A stretch of DNA of 64,000 nt from Haberlea rhodopensis (taxonomy: Eukaryota; Streptophyta; Magnoliopsida; Lamiales; Gesneriaceae): the NCBI GenBank assembly GCA_907163345.1, contig CAJQUN010001162.1, positions 33,455-97,454 of the forward strand. Reading direction: 5' to 3'. Below the pieces are notes generated by a model. The model saw nothing but the letters and a program-made list of their open reading frames with translations. It was not told where the DNA came from and did no database searches. A program made the translations under genes and the position numbers. Positions within the stretch are counted from its first letter, which is position 1; each line of letters opens with the position of its first letter. Positions 10,643 through 23,965 of this stretch are shown piece after piece.

Positions 10643-13120
10643 TGTAAGGACCCCATAGCCCTTAACCCTTGATTAGTGTATTAACCACTATGTGTGGCAC
10701 ATGCTTTCAATAAAAAAAACAATCAGGAAACTCAGAGGATGATTTACCAATGAATGGCAATCACAAAATTTTCTTTAATATGCAATGTTATAAGATCAAC
10801 ATCCTAACAACAAATAGACTCATAGAGTTTGCCCATTACCATCCCCATTACGCCACTTTTTACATTGTGGACTTTTATAAAAATTTGGGCAGAGTCTCCC
10901 CATAAATTGAGCTATCCCGAAACAACAGCACATCATATAACATAGTTCCTGGCCAGGGAAAACACAATATTTAACATAATACAGCAATACTAAGAAAATT
11001 CCCAGCCAGGGAAGACACCACACATAAGACAACATAAGTGGGTTTCAACACCCACATAATACACCAATGACTCTCATATCATTAGCAATTCTAACCTTAA
11101 TTGCATGCAACATAGAATGAAAGAGAGAAAGGCTCATGCCTTTATATACAACCCATATACAAGTATAACCGTGCTCACATGTGAGCATCATAAATGTGTA
11201 TATAACCCTCGGGTGTATATAAGTACTCTATACGATACCGTACTCCATCAAGCCCTGGTACCACGATCCTGGGAGTACATCCAATCAACAGCTCGAGCTC
11301 AGCTCCACAGCCATCGATGTACATGTTCACCTGCCCCACAGAGACAGCTCCCCAACGGGGTGAGCATACCAATACACAAAATCCCATAATCACAAAATGA
11401 AATTCATAATTTACAACAAAAGTAAATACTACTGAATTTTAAATGATACTCCCTGGATGGCAACGTCCTCATCCAGGATTCCGTGTAATGTCCCTGTTCT
11501 CGCAATCATCAAACTCATCAAATCTCAAAAATCAGCAAAATCTACACATTGATTAACTCATCGCATGCCTGATTCTCAAATATCAATAATTAATGATTCC
11601 AAATTCATTATACATACAAATATAGATATCTCGATATCTAATACTGATTCTCAACTTCGCTATCAATCACAGATAGCTCAATTGCCTAGCATTTGTTTTA
11701 CCAATTCTCCATTATACTTAGACATCTCAAATGTCTTATAATGAATACATGATTCCACGATCATTCTCAGGCATCTCAATGCCCTACATTGGTCATATAC
11801 ATCCAGTACTCCATATATCTCATAAGGTTACACTACTCTAATGTCACGCACGCTTGTGGCGGCGATATCAAGATTTGGTCGTTCCATAGCTATATCAACA
11901 CATATATATGTAACTATACGCACAACCATCTAATGCAATTAAAATGCATTATGCATTTCACAAATGCTCTAATATAAAGTAATGCTCGTACGTCGCACGT
12001 ACCTTAAATCTCCGAAGTCCGAGCCAAACCTTGCTCGAGTTCCATGCCCCGAGGAACGATGCGCTAACACGATAAATAATTCACAATTATTTACGAACAT
12101 GCTACCCATGCTCAATCACACCCATAACCCTTATACAAAATATTGTCAACCCACGACAATTAACCATTTAAAAGACCCGGGGCAGGGTACATGCAGGGAG
12201 GGAAATCGAATGAGACATTATCGAAAATTGCTCAAGAACCACCTCTAAAATTTCGAACCCTAACATCTCAATTCGAACCCAATTAAGCATCATAATACAT
12301 CTAAAACATGTAATAATCGATCAATAACAAGAATCATCACCCCCTGCCCAAAACCCCCAATTTCGAACCCAAACCCTACGAAATTAGGGAATTTAATTCG
12401 AACCATAAATCACAAAATGGTAGGGAAAAACATGAGAAGCATGAAAAAGGGGTAAGGAAGGTTACCCAATCAAAAATTGGAAAGAAATCGTTCGAAAATC
12501 GAAGAACCCTAGAAATTGGGCATCGGCTCTTTCTGCAAAAATCCGAACGCAAATCGCGACTAAACTTTGAATTGCTGGTGTGGGAAGCTGCGCCTGGATG
12601 AGACGAAGCCAACGGCGGGTCGGACGCGCCGGATGGCGGCCGGACGGCGGTGGGCGCAGCTCTTGAAGCGGCGAGGGTCGAGGCAGACGGGAAATGGGCG
12701 CGGGGAGAGAGAGAGAGAGAGAGAGAGACGGGCAAGGTGGAAGGAAATGATTCCTAAAATTAAAATCTCGGGTTCAACTGGTATATATAGCAAAATTTCC
12801 CCGAAATACCAATAGCCTTACAAATACATCATGATTCATTAAAAATCATCTGTTTTCAAAAACTCTCTCTCTAACTCCAAAACCCCCTACCGGTGCCCAC
12901 ACAAAGCACCCCAGATCCCGAGTCACACTAAAAACCCAATTCTTAGGTTTTTCACCCAAATGAGAATACAATCTCAACCTCGGGATTCAACAATCCCAAC
13001 TACTCAAAAAGACGAGCCCGAAAGGCCCAACACTACGATTAAACTCCAAATCGCCACGTAAAACAACTTTAGGGGTTATTAATACTCCGGGATTAACATC
13101 TATAATCCCTGGTCATCACA
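10643..13120 (-). repeat. 5' LTR of Y (complete)
   Basis: The minus-strand LTR runs from TGTGATGACC at 13120 to GGGGTCCTTACA at 10643, 2478 bp with TG...CA ends. It shares its first 1.47 kb with the truncated copy at 5003-6477. TATA box at 12780-12790; GTACGT core near 11990-12003. Confidence 0.9.
12705..12728. repeat. (GA)n microsatellite in Y 5' LTR
   Basis: Shorter allele of the GA run at 6051-6084, in the same position relative to the TATA box. Confidence 0.9.
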
Positions 13121-13166
13121 ACCTTGATGCGGGTGTATGGAGATATCGGTGAGATTATGCAGCACT

Positions 13167-13305
13167 GGGTCACCTCTTGCGCCTATGGAGCATGTAGCAC
13201 GTGCATTGTACGGGGTCACCTCTTGCGCCTACGGGGCATGTGACACGTGCATTGTACGGGGTCACCTCTTGCGTCTATAGGGCATGTGGCACGTGCATGG
13301 GAGGG
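13167..13305 (+). repeat. 46-bp tandem repeat, three copies
   Basis: GGGTCACCTCTTGCG recurs at intervals of exactly 46 bp, beginning near 13167, 13213 and 13259, each followed by a GCATGT...CACGTGCA segment. CACGTG is itself a palindrome. Confidence 0.9.
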
Positions 13306-13359
13306 CCTCTCGCGCCTGCGGAACAAGAAGATACATTTCTGATTATGTCACTGTCGTGT

Positions 13360-14110
13360 CAAAGCGATGATACATGCCGCTGTCACGTCGAAGCGATGAT
13401 ACCACCGTCATGTCGAAGCGATGTTGTCGTTGTCGTGTCGAAGCGATGATACATTCCGCTGTCACGTCGAAGCGATGATACATGCCATTGTCACGTCGAA
13501 GCGATGATGCCGATGTCATGACGTAGTGACGCGATCGGGAACAAAGTGCTGCATGTAATGTGAGCCACCTCTTGGGTCCGAAAGGAACAAAGTGCTACAT
13601 GCATGTGAGTACCTCTTGAGTTGGCGATGGTTTATGCCGCTATTCTATTGGCGATGGTTTATGTCGCCGGGTATTCATAGCGATGGTTTATTCCGCTATT
13701 CTATTGGCGACGGTTTATGCCGCCGAGTATTCATGGCGATGGGTTATTCCACTACTCTGTTGGCGATGGATCATGCCGCCGTGTATTTATAGCGATGGCA
13801 CATTCCGCTAGTCTATTGGCGATTATTCATGCCGCCAGGTATTATATAGCGACGGGTCTTTCCGCTACATCTATTGGCGATGGTTCATGCCGCCAGGTAT
13901 TATATAGCGATGGGTCATTCTGCTACATCTATGGCGATGGTTCATACCGCCGGATATCTACAGCGATGTTTTATACTGCTGACTTTATGGCGAGGGATCA
14001 TGCCGCTGATTCTATAGCGATGGGTTATACCGCTATGAACGTAGCACTGGATTACGCCACCTACGAGCGATGGGTGCTGCTTGCGGACAAGGGATACAGG
14101 TATGCCGCTA
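13360..14110 (+). repeat. In-register covarying hairpin array of X1
   Basis: From 13360 to 13520 there are six units of 25-29 bp, some of the form AGCG-ATGATACATGC-CGCT. From 13623 to 14034 fifteen hairpins stand in series, with left arms at 13623, 13650, 13679, 13706, 13735, 13762, 13791, 13818, 13848, 13876, 13906, 13933, 13962, 13989 and 14016. Every loop is exactly 11 nt. Six have AGCG paired with YGCT; nine have GGCG, six of them paired with CGCC. One stem (13735) has a true mismatch; four others need one G-U pair. Confidence 0.9.
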
Positions 14111-15277
14111 TCTTGTTAGCGATGATGTATGGTATACTACTGTTTTATTTGCATTATTGTGGATGTCATGTGTTGATATACATATACCGTCAAGTGTTTG
14201 ACGATGGGATTTTGGATGTCATATGTTGGCATATACCGTCACGGGATGACGATGACATAATAGATATTCTATGTAGACTTGTAGCGTCTGATGACGAATA
14301 ATACGTCTAGGTATACGTATTTAGTCATATGGTTTGAGTGATGTTGATGGGCACAAGATGATGTCTACGTCACTGGCTGACGAAACTGTTACGCGAGCAG
14401 GTTTGCTCGATGGATTATTGGATGCATTGTACTGGTGAGTGTACCGCATCATATAATAGAGGTAAATATTTGTCGAGTAGCGATGCCTTTGGGTATACTC
14501 GCTGGAATGGCTAAGGCCAAGTGATTGGTGGTAAGAGTAGTCATTGAGGAAACTACTCGCTTGTCGACGTGATGTGTGGTAGTCATGGTTACACCCACCT
14601 TGAGGGTGTGGAATAAGTTCTAATGGATTAGGATTGCACCGTGGTTGAGCAAGGACACCGGGATGTGCATTATGCTTTAATGTTTTAGAGATATATTGGG
14701 TGATGACCCACCACTCTAATGGTTTGTACGGTATGGTATACCGGGATGGAACGTGTGTCACGTTAATAGGTTGGTATGAACCTATGAAGGCAGCGATTTG
14801 CTAGCCAGGTATTGTTGCAGTGATATAGTGTACTTATAGTAGCCATTACATTGCTCACTTGAACCGAGTTTGGTGAATCGTATGGTGATACGATGAGGGT
14901 TAATGGTAGACTTTTGTAGTCTCTGTGTAGCATAATGTTTGAGGCAGGGAATACCTCACGGGGACGTTTATACGTCAAACGTTTTGAGGGGCTTGTACTG
15001 GGAAAGCTCAATTTTGTTGGGAATACCAACGTGGGTGTCGACAAGTCGTTTCTAGCCCTGTTGAGCATCTTTGCATATGGAACGCAGCGAGAGTTACAAT
15101 GGGAATTGTGGGATATAACTAGTGGGGTAACACTACTATACTGATTTTATCTCTTGGAGAGATTTGGATTGTAGTGTCATGGAGACAGCTGGTGTCGATG
15201 TGGGTTGATTGTAAATTAGCCATGATAATCATTACTAGTGTTGGACCGAGTAATGGATTACTTACCTTTCAGTGAGA

Positions 15278-15282
15278 CGTTC
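15278..15282 (+). other. Target duplication of Z, left copy (CGTTC)
   Basis: CGTTC directly precedes the Z LTR and is repeated at 26168-26172 directly after it. The X1 sequence reads through when Z and one copy are ignored, as the uninterrupted homologue X2 shows near 58455. Confidence 0.9.
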
Positions 15283-16196
15283 TGTGAGGGCCTGGTCCTA
15301 ATCAGAGGTTTAATTAACACATGATTGTTATATTAACGTAAACATCGGAAGATTTACTTTCAAAAAGTGACCCTCAAAATTTTTCGCGGTTTGTTTCTAA
15401 AACATTTCCGAATAGTGAAAATATGTATTTCCAGTTTTACATCTAACATGATATTCATCGCATAAGCATTACATATAATTTATCAGTAAAGTAATACTTA
15501 AAAATACAGATACTCAGGGCATACCCGATAATTTAAAACATAAGTAAAAATACTAAACAACTACTGGGACTCAAAACATAAACCATATACCTGAGCTCGC
15601 TCTCAAGGAGCTCTGGTATTTATCGATGCTTCGTCTCGAGCATCCACAATACGTCCACCTGTACCACCTGTCATGCCCATACAACAAAGACATGACAGCC
15701 CCCCGCGAAGGGGGTCAGCACCCAGTACGAGAAACAAATAATATCACAGTGTATGACAAATAACATGCGATGCATGCCGTGCATGAATGCAAATGCATAT
15801 GAAGGGTATCAAATCTCGAATATCCATATCTCCGGAGTCCAAAGGAAGATCATCAATCAAATCATCATCATGCTCGAGCAGGATGTCGACACGCTCGTCG
15901 CTCCGATCTATCTCTCAGTCGAGCCATCGGCGGTCCATCATCCTCGTGTCTGGGCGACGTCGGCACGCTCGTCGCTACGGCATCACTCAGCTCACTCTCT
16001 CCGCCGAGCCATCGGCGTGCCCATCATCCCCAGACACGCATCACAGATACCAAAGAAAAGATATAGGTACCAAGAAACGAGTCGATAGGATCAACATGAC
16101 ATGCTCAATGTCCATGCGTGTCAATGCATCATGCAATATCATAATCTCATGTGATGCATCTCAAATCTCATGTCATCATATATCATGCAGTCAATG

Positions 16197-18029
16197 TGTG
16201 GGGTCCTCGTTACTTAATCCATTATGTATCATGTTAACATACATATGTGAGTCTGAATTAAGTAATAACATGCACTGATTAAGAGTATCTTACTAGTTAA
16301 GTTGTTACATGGTTTCTTAAAACTCTACCAACTACATATCATATGTACAAACAACAACCTATTACAAGATAACTCCTAGGCAGTGGTTCAGCTCGCAGCG
16401 GACAATGACTCACATCCCGTTTCCCCACGTCTATGAGTCCCTACAGAAACATTCACACAACGTGAGTATAGATAACAACTATCTCAGTGCAATATCAAAA
16501 CAATAACATCAATGATAAGGCACAATAAAATCATCTAATGTGAATGTTCTGTATCATGCATCAACAAATGCACTATGTCATGACATGTCTCAATAATCAC
16601 CCTATTATCACGAGCCCCATATGATATGCCTATTCAGCTCAATATGTCAGTGGAACCACATCACATCTTCATATTAGCAGCACATATCATAGTACCATAC
16701 TCATCTGTGATAATAGCCAGAGCATATACCCACACCAGGCGTATATCTCTCAAGCCAAAGCATATGTAGTATATCTATCGTGGCAACGATCCCAGCCAAA
16801 GCATATACCACACCAGGCATATCTATCGAGGCAATGATCTCACCAAAGCATATACACATATCTATCAAGGCCTCCATCCCAATACATATGAAATCCATGT
16901 ATGTACATGCATATGAAACTACCAATCATATGACACAAGATAACATAAATCATATGATATCAAAACCATAACATCATCATCACATCATATCTATACTCCG
17001 TACGTCAACACGTACCTGTCGTGCGATGCAAAAGATGTAAATCAGGCGTCAATGTCTAACCGCCTCGTTGTCCTGTCCCCTGTGATGATGCTACAACAAT
17101 GCCAATAATATATCATGTTATAGTAGGCATTAAAATCAAACTCAACAAAATATAACATTTTTCAAAACCTAACCATGGCGATCGATCTCATGCTTTGAGG
17201 CGATCGATTGCCTAACGTTTTGATCTTCGGCGATCGATCTCCTAATTTCAAGCGATCGGTCGCCTCTCCTTTGAAAAACCTACTGCCTCGAGGCGATCGA
17301 TTGCCTACTTTGAAGCGATCGATCGCTCAAACACCGACTTACCCATGTTTAGCCATAGGTGATCGGTTGCCTAAAACGCAGCGATCGATCGCCTCCTCTG
17401 TTTCAGAAAACAAACATGGCGATTTTCAACCTTCTTCATGGTATTTCTTACACAATTCATTTCCTATCCTTTAACCACAGTTCATGAAAACCTTAGGATC
17501 ATATAAACATGTTGCTAATATTATAGCATCAATATCTTGGCATAAAAACAAGTTATGATTTCACATATGAATACTTGATATGCCAATGCACATACTTCAT
17601 TACCAACTACACAATTCAAGTTCAAAACTATAAATTCCTTACCAAGACTGTATAAATTCACTTCACTTCACTTCCTAGCTCAATTCTCAAATGAATTCCA
17701 AGCTTAAACCAAGAGGAACTTCAAAGAGTTGGAGAGGAGCTTGTGTAGGATTTTTGTAGGTGTGATTTGGTGTAGTGTGAGCTTATCAAGCTAATTTTCT
17801 TTTTAATAGCAGCTCATCCAAACTCACATGTACATGAAACTCAACTCACATGTACATCCCCTCACATCTCCTCAAATGTAGGTTAAATGCACATCAAGGT
17901 GATATGCCATATGTTTCATTTATTGACATATATCAGTTTATACTTGTATTAATTCATCCTTGGTTAACCCGAACCCAATTCATATCATATCGAAATTCAC
18001 ACGTGTATAAAACAAATCGAGGCATTACA
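16197..18029 (-). repeat. Solo LTR of family W inside Z
   Basis: 1833 bp with TG...CA ends (minus sense TGTAATGCCTCG to GGACCCCACA), flanked by CAATG at 16192-16196 and 18030-18034. The uninterrupted site is seen in the other Z LTR near 24880. No interior is left, as expected after recombination between two LTRs. It carries a GATCGATC array and a GTACG core near 17000-17015. It matches the W2 LTR in the right stack. Confidence 0.92.
17177..17393 (-). repeat. GATCGATC palindrome array in W solo LTR
   Basis: Eight copies of GCGATCGATCGC or one- to two-base variants (mostly C-to-T or G-to-A), about 25-35 bp apart with unrelated spacers. Confidence 0.88.
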
Positions 18030-19685
18030 CAATGTACCATGTAATTCACATACTGCAGATCAACTTATCACATAGTCACATAAGCAGCAAGTAATGACAA
18101 GTAAATCATACCCGGGAACATCACATGTCTTTGCCAGACATTGTGATAAAACCCGTTTTCTACGTACCTCGGACCAATGCTATATCTACCGAGTACTCCT
18201 CAAATAAATCTCGAGATCTGTTAACCTGATCATAATAGTTCCAAATACAACATAATGTCACATACTAGCCTTAAACTTATCACAATAAAACTCAAACTTA
18301 GACCCAAAACCAATTCTCTAAATTTCAGCCTGTGCAACTGTAGAGATCGGCTCCTAACTTGTCCGATACTTAATAAAATCACATGGGTCCAATTTATTTT
18401 CAAAGATAACTCAAAAATGAACATTTCATCAGTTCAACTCATCTTCAAATTCGTTTATTTAGCCTAGATAAAATGGCCACGGACAATCTGCTGGAAAAAC
18501 AGGACAATTCACCAAATTCCATCCTTACCCATTTTCGTCTAAAAATCGTAATATATTCATATGACGTCCAAATGACTTGAGGCTAGTGGAAAAATCACTA
18601 AAACTCAAAGTACTACAGTTAATATTTGAAGTCCAGAAGCTAGTTCACTCATATATAGGTACATGCAAAACAAAGTATGGCAGTTTTAGAAATACCTATA
18701 CACTCTGTTTTGCAGAGTAAGCAGTTCTAGGAAAAAGTGCATATCTTGCATAAACAAACTCCAAATCATGTGAGGCCAGTTTCTAATGCAAGATAACTCA
18801 AAGTTTTACAACTTTTATTCAGACACCAAGGTCAAAATCGTAGCACGTTTTGCCCAGATTTGCCAAGAACACACTGCATGTGCAACCCGCCTACATGCAT
18901 GTTCCAGATTGTGCACCTTGTGGTAAAAACATCATAACTCATTCATTTTAAGTCCCAATCGTCTCATATGTTAACCACATGATGAAAACTCATATATATA
19001 CAATTTTTGTATAGAACTCTAAGTCAGATTCAGTCTCTAAAAAGACCGAAAATGCAAAACTAGTTACTGCATGCAACAACATTTCTGCTGAATCTTATGA
19101 CAGCATGAGTTTCACTTCTTATTTCATAATAAAACTCTAAAAATCGACCCAACCAGTATATATTCTAAGATAAATACATATAGGTGATGATATACCTCCA
19201 AAGCCTTCAATTACTCCCAATTCCTTGAAGCTCTTCTTAATTTCTATCCAAATCCAAGCTTGCATGCAAGATTTGAGCAAGTTTTGATGGAGGAAGAAGG
19301 GTGGAGTTTTTCGAATTCTTGGAGGGGAGAGGAGAGAAGGAATGGCTTGTTGGAGATGAGAGAGATGAAGGGAAATCAGATTGTTAAAAATGGCAACCCC
19401 ATGTCTTGATAAAGGTGTGGGGCGATGGGACCTATGTTGGGGAATGGAATTTTTAATCAATTTTTGTGCCAACTTTGCTCGATGTGTCCAACATGATGGT
19501 TGATGGTGTGGTATGTTTTGAGTTGGCCGAAATTGATGCCCATAATATTAATTTTTGATGTATTTTAGCTTGTTTAAAAATAAGGTGTTGTGCTCTGGAA
19601 CACCTTAATTCGAAAACTCAGCTTTTAGTCACCCGGGTTTGCTTAATCGGTAATTACCCTTATTAATTCGTAACGGGGTCTTACA

Positions 19686-22600
19686 TTTCTTCCCCTCTTA
19701 AAAAGATTTCGTCCTCGAAATCGTAAAATCGAGTATAACTCAATAAATTAAATCATATGAGATGTCTCAATCTCAATCATTGATACATAAGAATCATCAT
19801 GTATCAGTGATAACTGATGTGGTCGTGTCAACGGTATACTACTTAATCAAACTTCTCTATGATTCCACAAAGTTCAAAATATCGAGGCAACATCAAACCT
19901 CACTTAACGAATCATATTGATCATCGCAAATGTAATATTTTCATATTTACCTGATTCTCAACTCGAAGTCTAACGATATATTTCTCTTTGGTGTAGCAAA
20001 TCTGCTCACCTCAAGCCAAATTTTACTCGTTTTCGTAGAAATTTTATCGTTCCTGGCATTTTTCTTTTTTTTCAACAATCTTAAGTTATGCCAAAATTTC
20101 TTATCAATTTTTATCTCATATCAGCAATCGACAAATTCCGGCTCTACAAAACCTCAACCGATGACATCCCAAAAGTTGTCTGAAACTTAAATTATTGAAA
20201 ATTCTACTGGTGAATAATTATTTCTGTCAATTCCCACTAAATCACCACTATTAATCGAGACATAACTTCCAAAGTCTGGATATTTTCTCAGTTGATCCAT
20301 CTGTATGGGTATGCTAAGCAATACTCATAGCTAACTTAGTATCCATTACATTCTGAAAATAGTTTCGAATTCTGATATTAGCCTCGGATCTCGATCAGAT
20401 ACATCTATTACAGAAACTCACTGTAACTAAATCACATTATCAATATCTTAAACATGTCGTCTTCTCATAGACATATAGACTATCATATGAAATCAATATC
20501 TTCTATTGAATAGTCAATCAATTCCGATTCAACTTGTTTCACAATATCTGTTTGTAAATATTTGAGCTATAAAACTCAAAACTAGAAATTTTCCAAATTC
20601 ATTGTGGTACTTACAAATCCTGTAATATCCCATTAGGTCTCGTATTTTTATCTTGACCTGCTGGCATGTCAAACAATTTGCCACAAAATTCAAAAATTTC
20701 TTTCTTTATACCATATCATCATAAATAAGATCTCGAGAATGATACATCTCATCATTCCCAGAATACCACTATGTTCTCTATAGTGTGCTTTCTGCTGTAA
20801 TACGTCTTTCAAATCAGTAAAATTCGATGCTATATACTGATTTTTCATTCGCAACCACCACTAAATGGCATACTAAATTTACTTGGTTGATAAGACAGAA
20901 CCAATTTCTTAACTCAATATATGTATGGGTCTGTCCTTCGAGTCTTTCCGATCGTCAAAATCAGAGGTTATCAAACTGCAAAGCAAACATCGGTTCATCT
21001 GCTACTAGTTTCATTTTCCTTGATTTATATTGACTATCAAAGTCAAATTCTTTAATAAATCCAGTCATCGCTTATATCTCAAGAATATGCAATCATTTTT
21101 TCATGATACATTAGAACATATCTTCAATCTTTGACATACGTACTTGCACAACTACATATCTCCCTGAACCAGTTAACCAACATCAACATTGGGGTTGTAG
21201 TCCATTTCAGTTTCAGTTATGAAAACTCCTTTCTCATTCATCTGACCAAACGAATATCAAATTTCTCCTTGGTCAATTGGTTCATAAGTCAGGCTATCCT
21301 AGAATATCCTTCCATAAAAGCCTGTAGTATCTGCCAAAATTCATAAAACTTTGTATCTTGAGTACAATGATTGGCCTTGGCCAAATAAGTATTATCTTTA
21401 CTTTACTGGAATCAACAGGTTCCGGTGAACTGGTATCACCGATCCCGAAATAACACTCCATTCACCCAAGATTTACACTTCGATAACGTAGTATACACTT
21501 TGAGCTTCATGAAGCGTCTGAATAATCAAATGTTCTGTGTGGTTCCTTCCGAATCTCTTATACACTAGTATACCACTGATGAATATGATTACAATTCAGC
21601 CCAAAAGTTACGAAATATTTTCTTCATCAAATTCATAACTCTATTGGTATAGTTGTCAGACCACACGGCATAAAAAATATTCAAAATACCTATATCTGGT
21701 TTGACCAATTGCCTAGAGAACATTTTCTCTTCTGACTCAAACTGATGGTGACCAGAGTAAAAATCGTTCTTCTTATACATTAAAGTTCCTTACAACTTGA
21801 TCAGTTACTTTTCGATCTTAGGCAGTGGGTATTTATTCTTGACAATAGCCCGATTCCACTACCTTTAATCGATACACATCTTCATCATATCATTTTTCTT
21901 CTTCATGAACAATACTGATGTTTCCTCAAGTGACATAAGTACCCGTATCGAGGAGATTCTGCAACTATTCTTCTGTATCTGTCAACTCTGTTGATGACAT
22001 TCCGTACAGTGCTTTCGATATCAAATCTATTCATTGGCATCAACGAACAGTTAAAATCAATTTCCTTCTCTAGTGAAAATTCTTTTATTCCTTCAGGAAA
22101 ATCTTGGTAAGTTTCTTACCACTAGAATATCAGTCAACATCGATTCTTCCTGATCAGCATTAACTGCTTATGATCAAATATCCTTCAGTTTCCATGTATT
22201 GCAACCACAATATTTTCATAGCTGATACTATTGGTATCTTAGCTTGCTATTATTGGCTATAAATATTTCATTTAGCCACAGTATAATCAAAAATTCATTA
22301 TACTCTGAAATCAACTTACAATATCTCAAAATTTATCAGAGTATCCATGCCCTTGATACAATCAAAACCATATTTCGACAACACCAATTAATTCAAATCC
22401 CCAGCACTATCATCAAACAGTAATCTACAATTCACTATTACAAATGTGGATAGTATAATTATCGCTGCTGATGTATTTTCCAAATCATCGTTCTCAATGC
22501 ACATTTGATGCAATGTATGAAAACAATGCGTTTGTCTCAAATCAAACTCATGCAGTGTGATCAAATACACAACATGTATCTGTGATCACTACTCCTATAG

Positions 22601-23965
22601 CATCTCTATCATTGCCGAAATCAAAATGGTTCTATATCCTGGACATATCTCAATCCCATTGTCAAGGTATACTCTCTGACCTACAGGTAATTAACTACTA
22701 CTGAAACTGAGTGGTCATAAAGAATAACCACCATGATATCTACCCCTAGCTCAGGGTATTTGTGGTTATGGCTGCATATGTTCCTGAGCACGTAACGGAC
22801 ATGCTCTGACTGGCCACAATCAATAACAGTTCCTTTTATTCTTTCACCAGGATCAGTAGATACTTATATCTACAATGACTTCAATGATCTCGAAAGATAT
22901 GGTATTCTACAATCTCTTAGTACCTCCAACATTACTAGAGCTGGATGAACTAGAATGATACTTCTGAAACTGTTCTAAGACTACTTGGATTATCCCAATG
23001 ATATTCACTTCATTAATCTTTAATCCAGTTCTAACTACTTCGCACCACATCGGTGTCTTATTCTTCAGTCGATATCTAATCTCTTCACTAGTGAATAGCT
23101 AAAGCAGATATTTCCATTTATCAAGTCCAAGATAATCGATTATCATTTTTCATGTAATCAGCATGGCTTTCTCGTAAACATCATTTCCATTGTCTACAAG
23201 AGGAAAAACTCGTCTTCCATCACTACCATTACTCTAGATACTCTCATCTAAAAGAGTTCATCTTGTAGTATTTATTCATAATTTGGACATATAAACTGGA
23301 ACTGAATTACGACAGTCCACATATCCAAGTCCTCATTCAAACCAATTCTCGTTGTTTCTCACAACAACTACATTCTATTCTTATATCGAAATATTGATAG
23401 TTCCAATATTCTCAAGTACTAAATTATCATCTTGGCGTACACAGGTTTTGACGTAAACTCATACGTATAACCTTGGTCTTTCAGACTTAAATTCTCGATG
23501 TCAATCGACGCAAAGCATTTTAATTAGTTCTAGATCATCCCACTAATCACAAGGATTAAATCCCAAAGTGATAAATACAATTTCCAATAATGGACACATT
23601 ATCACTAAATTATAGTGCAATTAATTCATAGATGTTATCATCATTCATTCTACATCATCATCCTATCAGCAACTAGCAGTGCTAACAGATAAAATTCTCA
23701 AATTCTCTAGATTATATGTGCAACTCAGCATTCACATCGAGATTATATGCAACTCAGCATATTCAAATCTTCAGAGATATGACATCTCATTATTCCTGCT
23801 TACTAATCCAGTACATGCATAAAATCTCATTATCGAACATGTAACATAGTAGGCAAGAGCATATAAATCAGATAGTCAGACACATGCACAAACAATTCAT
23901 TTGTGTCTATACTCAGTGTCCTAACTCTAGTTCGAGCATAACCCAGATTATGCTATGATACCAAC
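19686..23965 (-). pseudogene. Degenerate gag-pol interior of Z (Ty3/gypsy)
   Basis: A minus-strand polypurine tract (19686-19699, AAGAGGGGAAGAAA) and primer site (23951-23964, TTGGTATCATAGCA, two changes from the plant norm) bound the interior. Decayed reverse transcriptase is readable on the minus strand near 21590-21900: IVKNKYPLPKIEK, SGHHQFESEE and NRVMNLM correspond to blocks that are intact in T1 pol. Many stops and frameshifts lie between them. The sequence is strongly AT-shifted compared with T1, fitting long decay by methylation-driven C-to-T change. No intact frame remains. I did not place protease, RNase H or integrase with confidence. Confidence 0.75.

Larger units (their letters stand above)
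13121..15282 (+). mobile_element. X1 interior, part 1 (LARD-like)
   Basis: First visible part of the plus-oriented element X1; its 5' LTR and primer site are not in the window, presumably left of Y and T1. It holds a 46-bp tandem block, the long hairpin array and about 1.1 kb of non-coding sequence matching X2 (58460-59650, inverted) and Y. The sequence breaks at CGTTC (15278-15282), where Z inserted, and resumes at 26173. Confidence 0.75.
15283..19685 (-). repeat. 3' LTR of Z, split by a W solo LTR
   Basis: Ends are TGTGAGGGCC and GGGGTCTTACA as read on the plus strand; the element is on the minus strand. Without the nested W LTR and its duplicated CAATG the length is about 2565 bp. The 5' LTR copy (23966-26167) is about 360 bp shorter, mainly through one deletion near 25445 relative to about 18610-18980 here. 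It has the TACGTACC core but no GATCGATC array. Confidence 0.9.

Noticed and set aside
13717..14301. 194-codon open frame with repeated GDG words
   Set aside because: It is the translation of the hairpin array of X1; the periodic DNA explains the open frame, and X2 and Y do not keep it.
15787..16278. 163-codon Ser-rich open frame, also seen at 24473-24892
   Set aside because: It lies inside both LTRs of Z and is cut by the W insertion in one; no protein family is recognisable.
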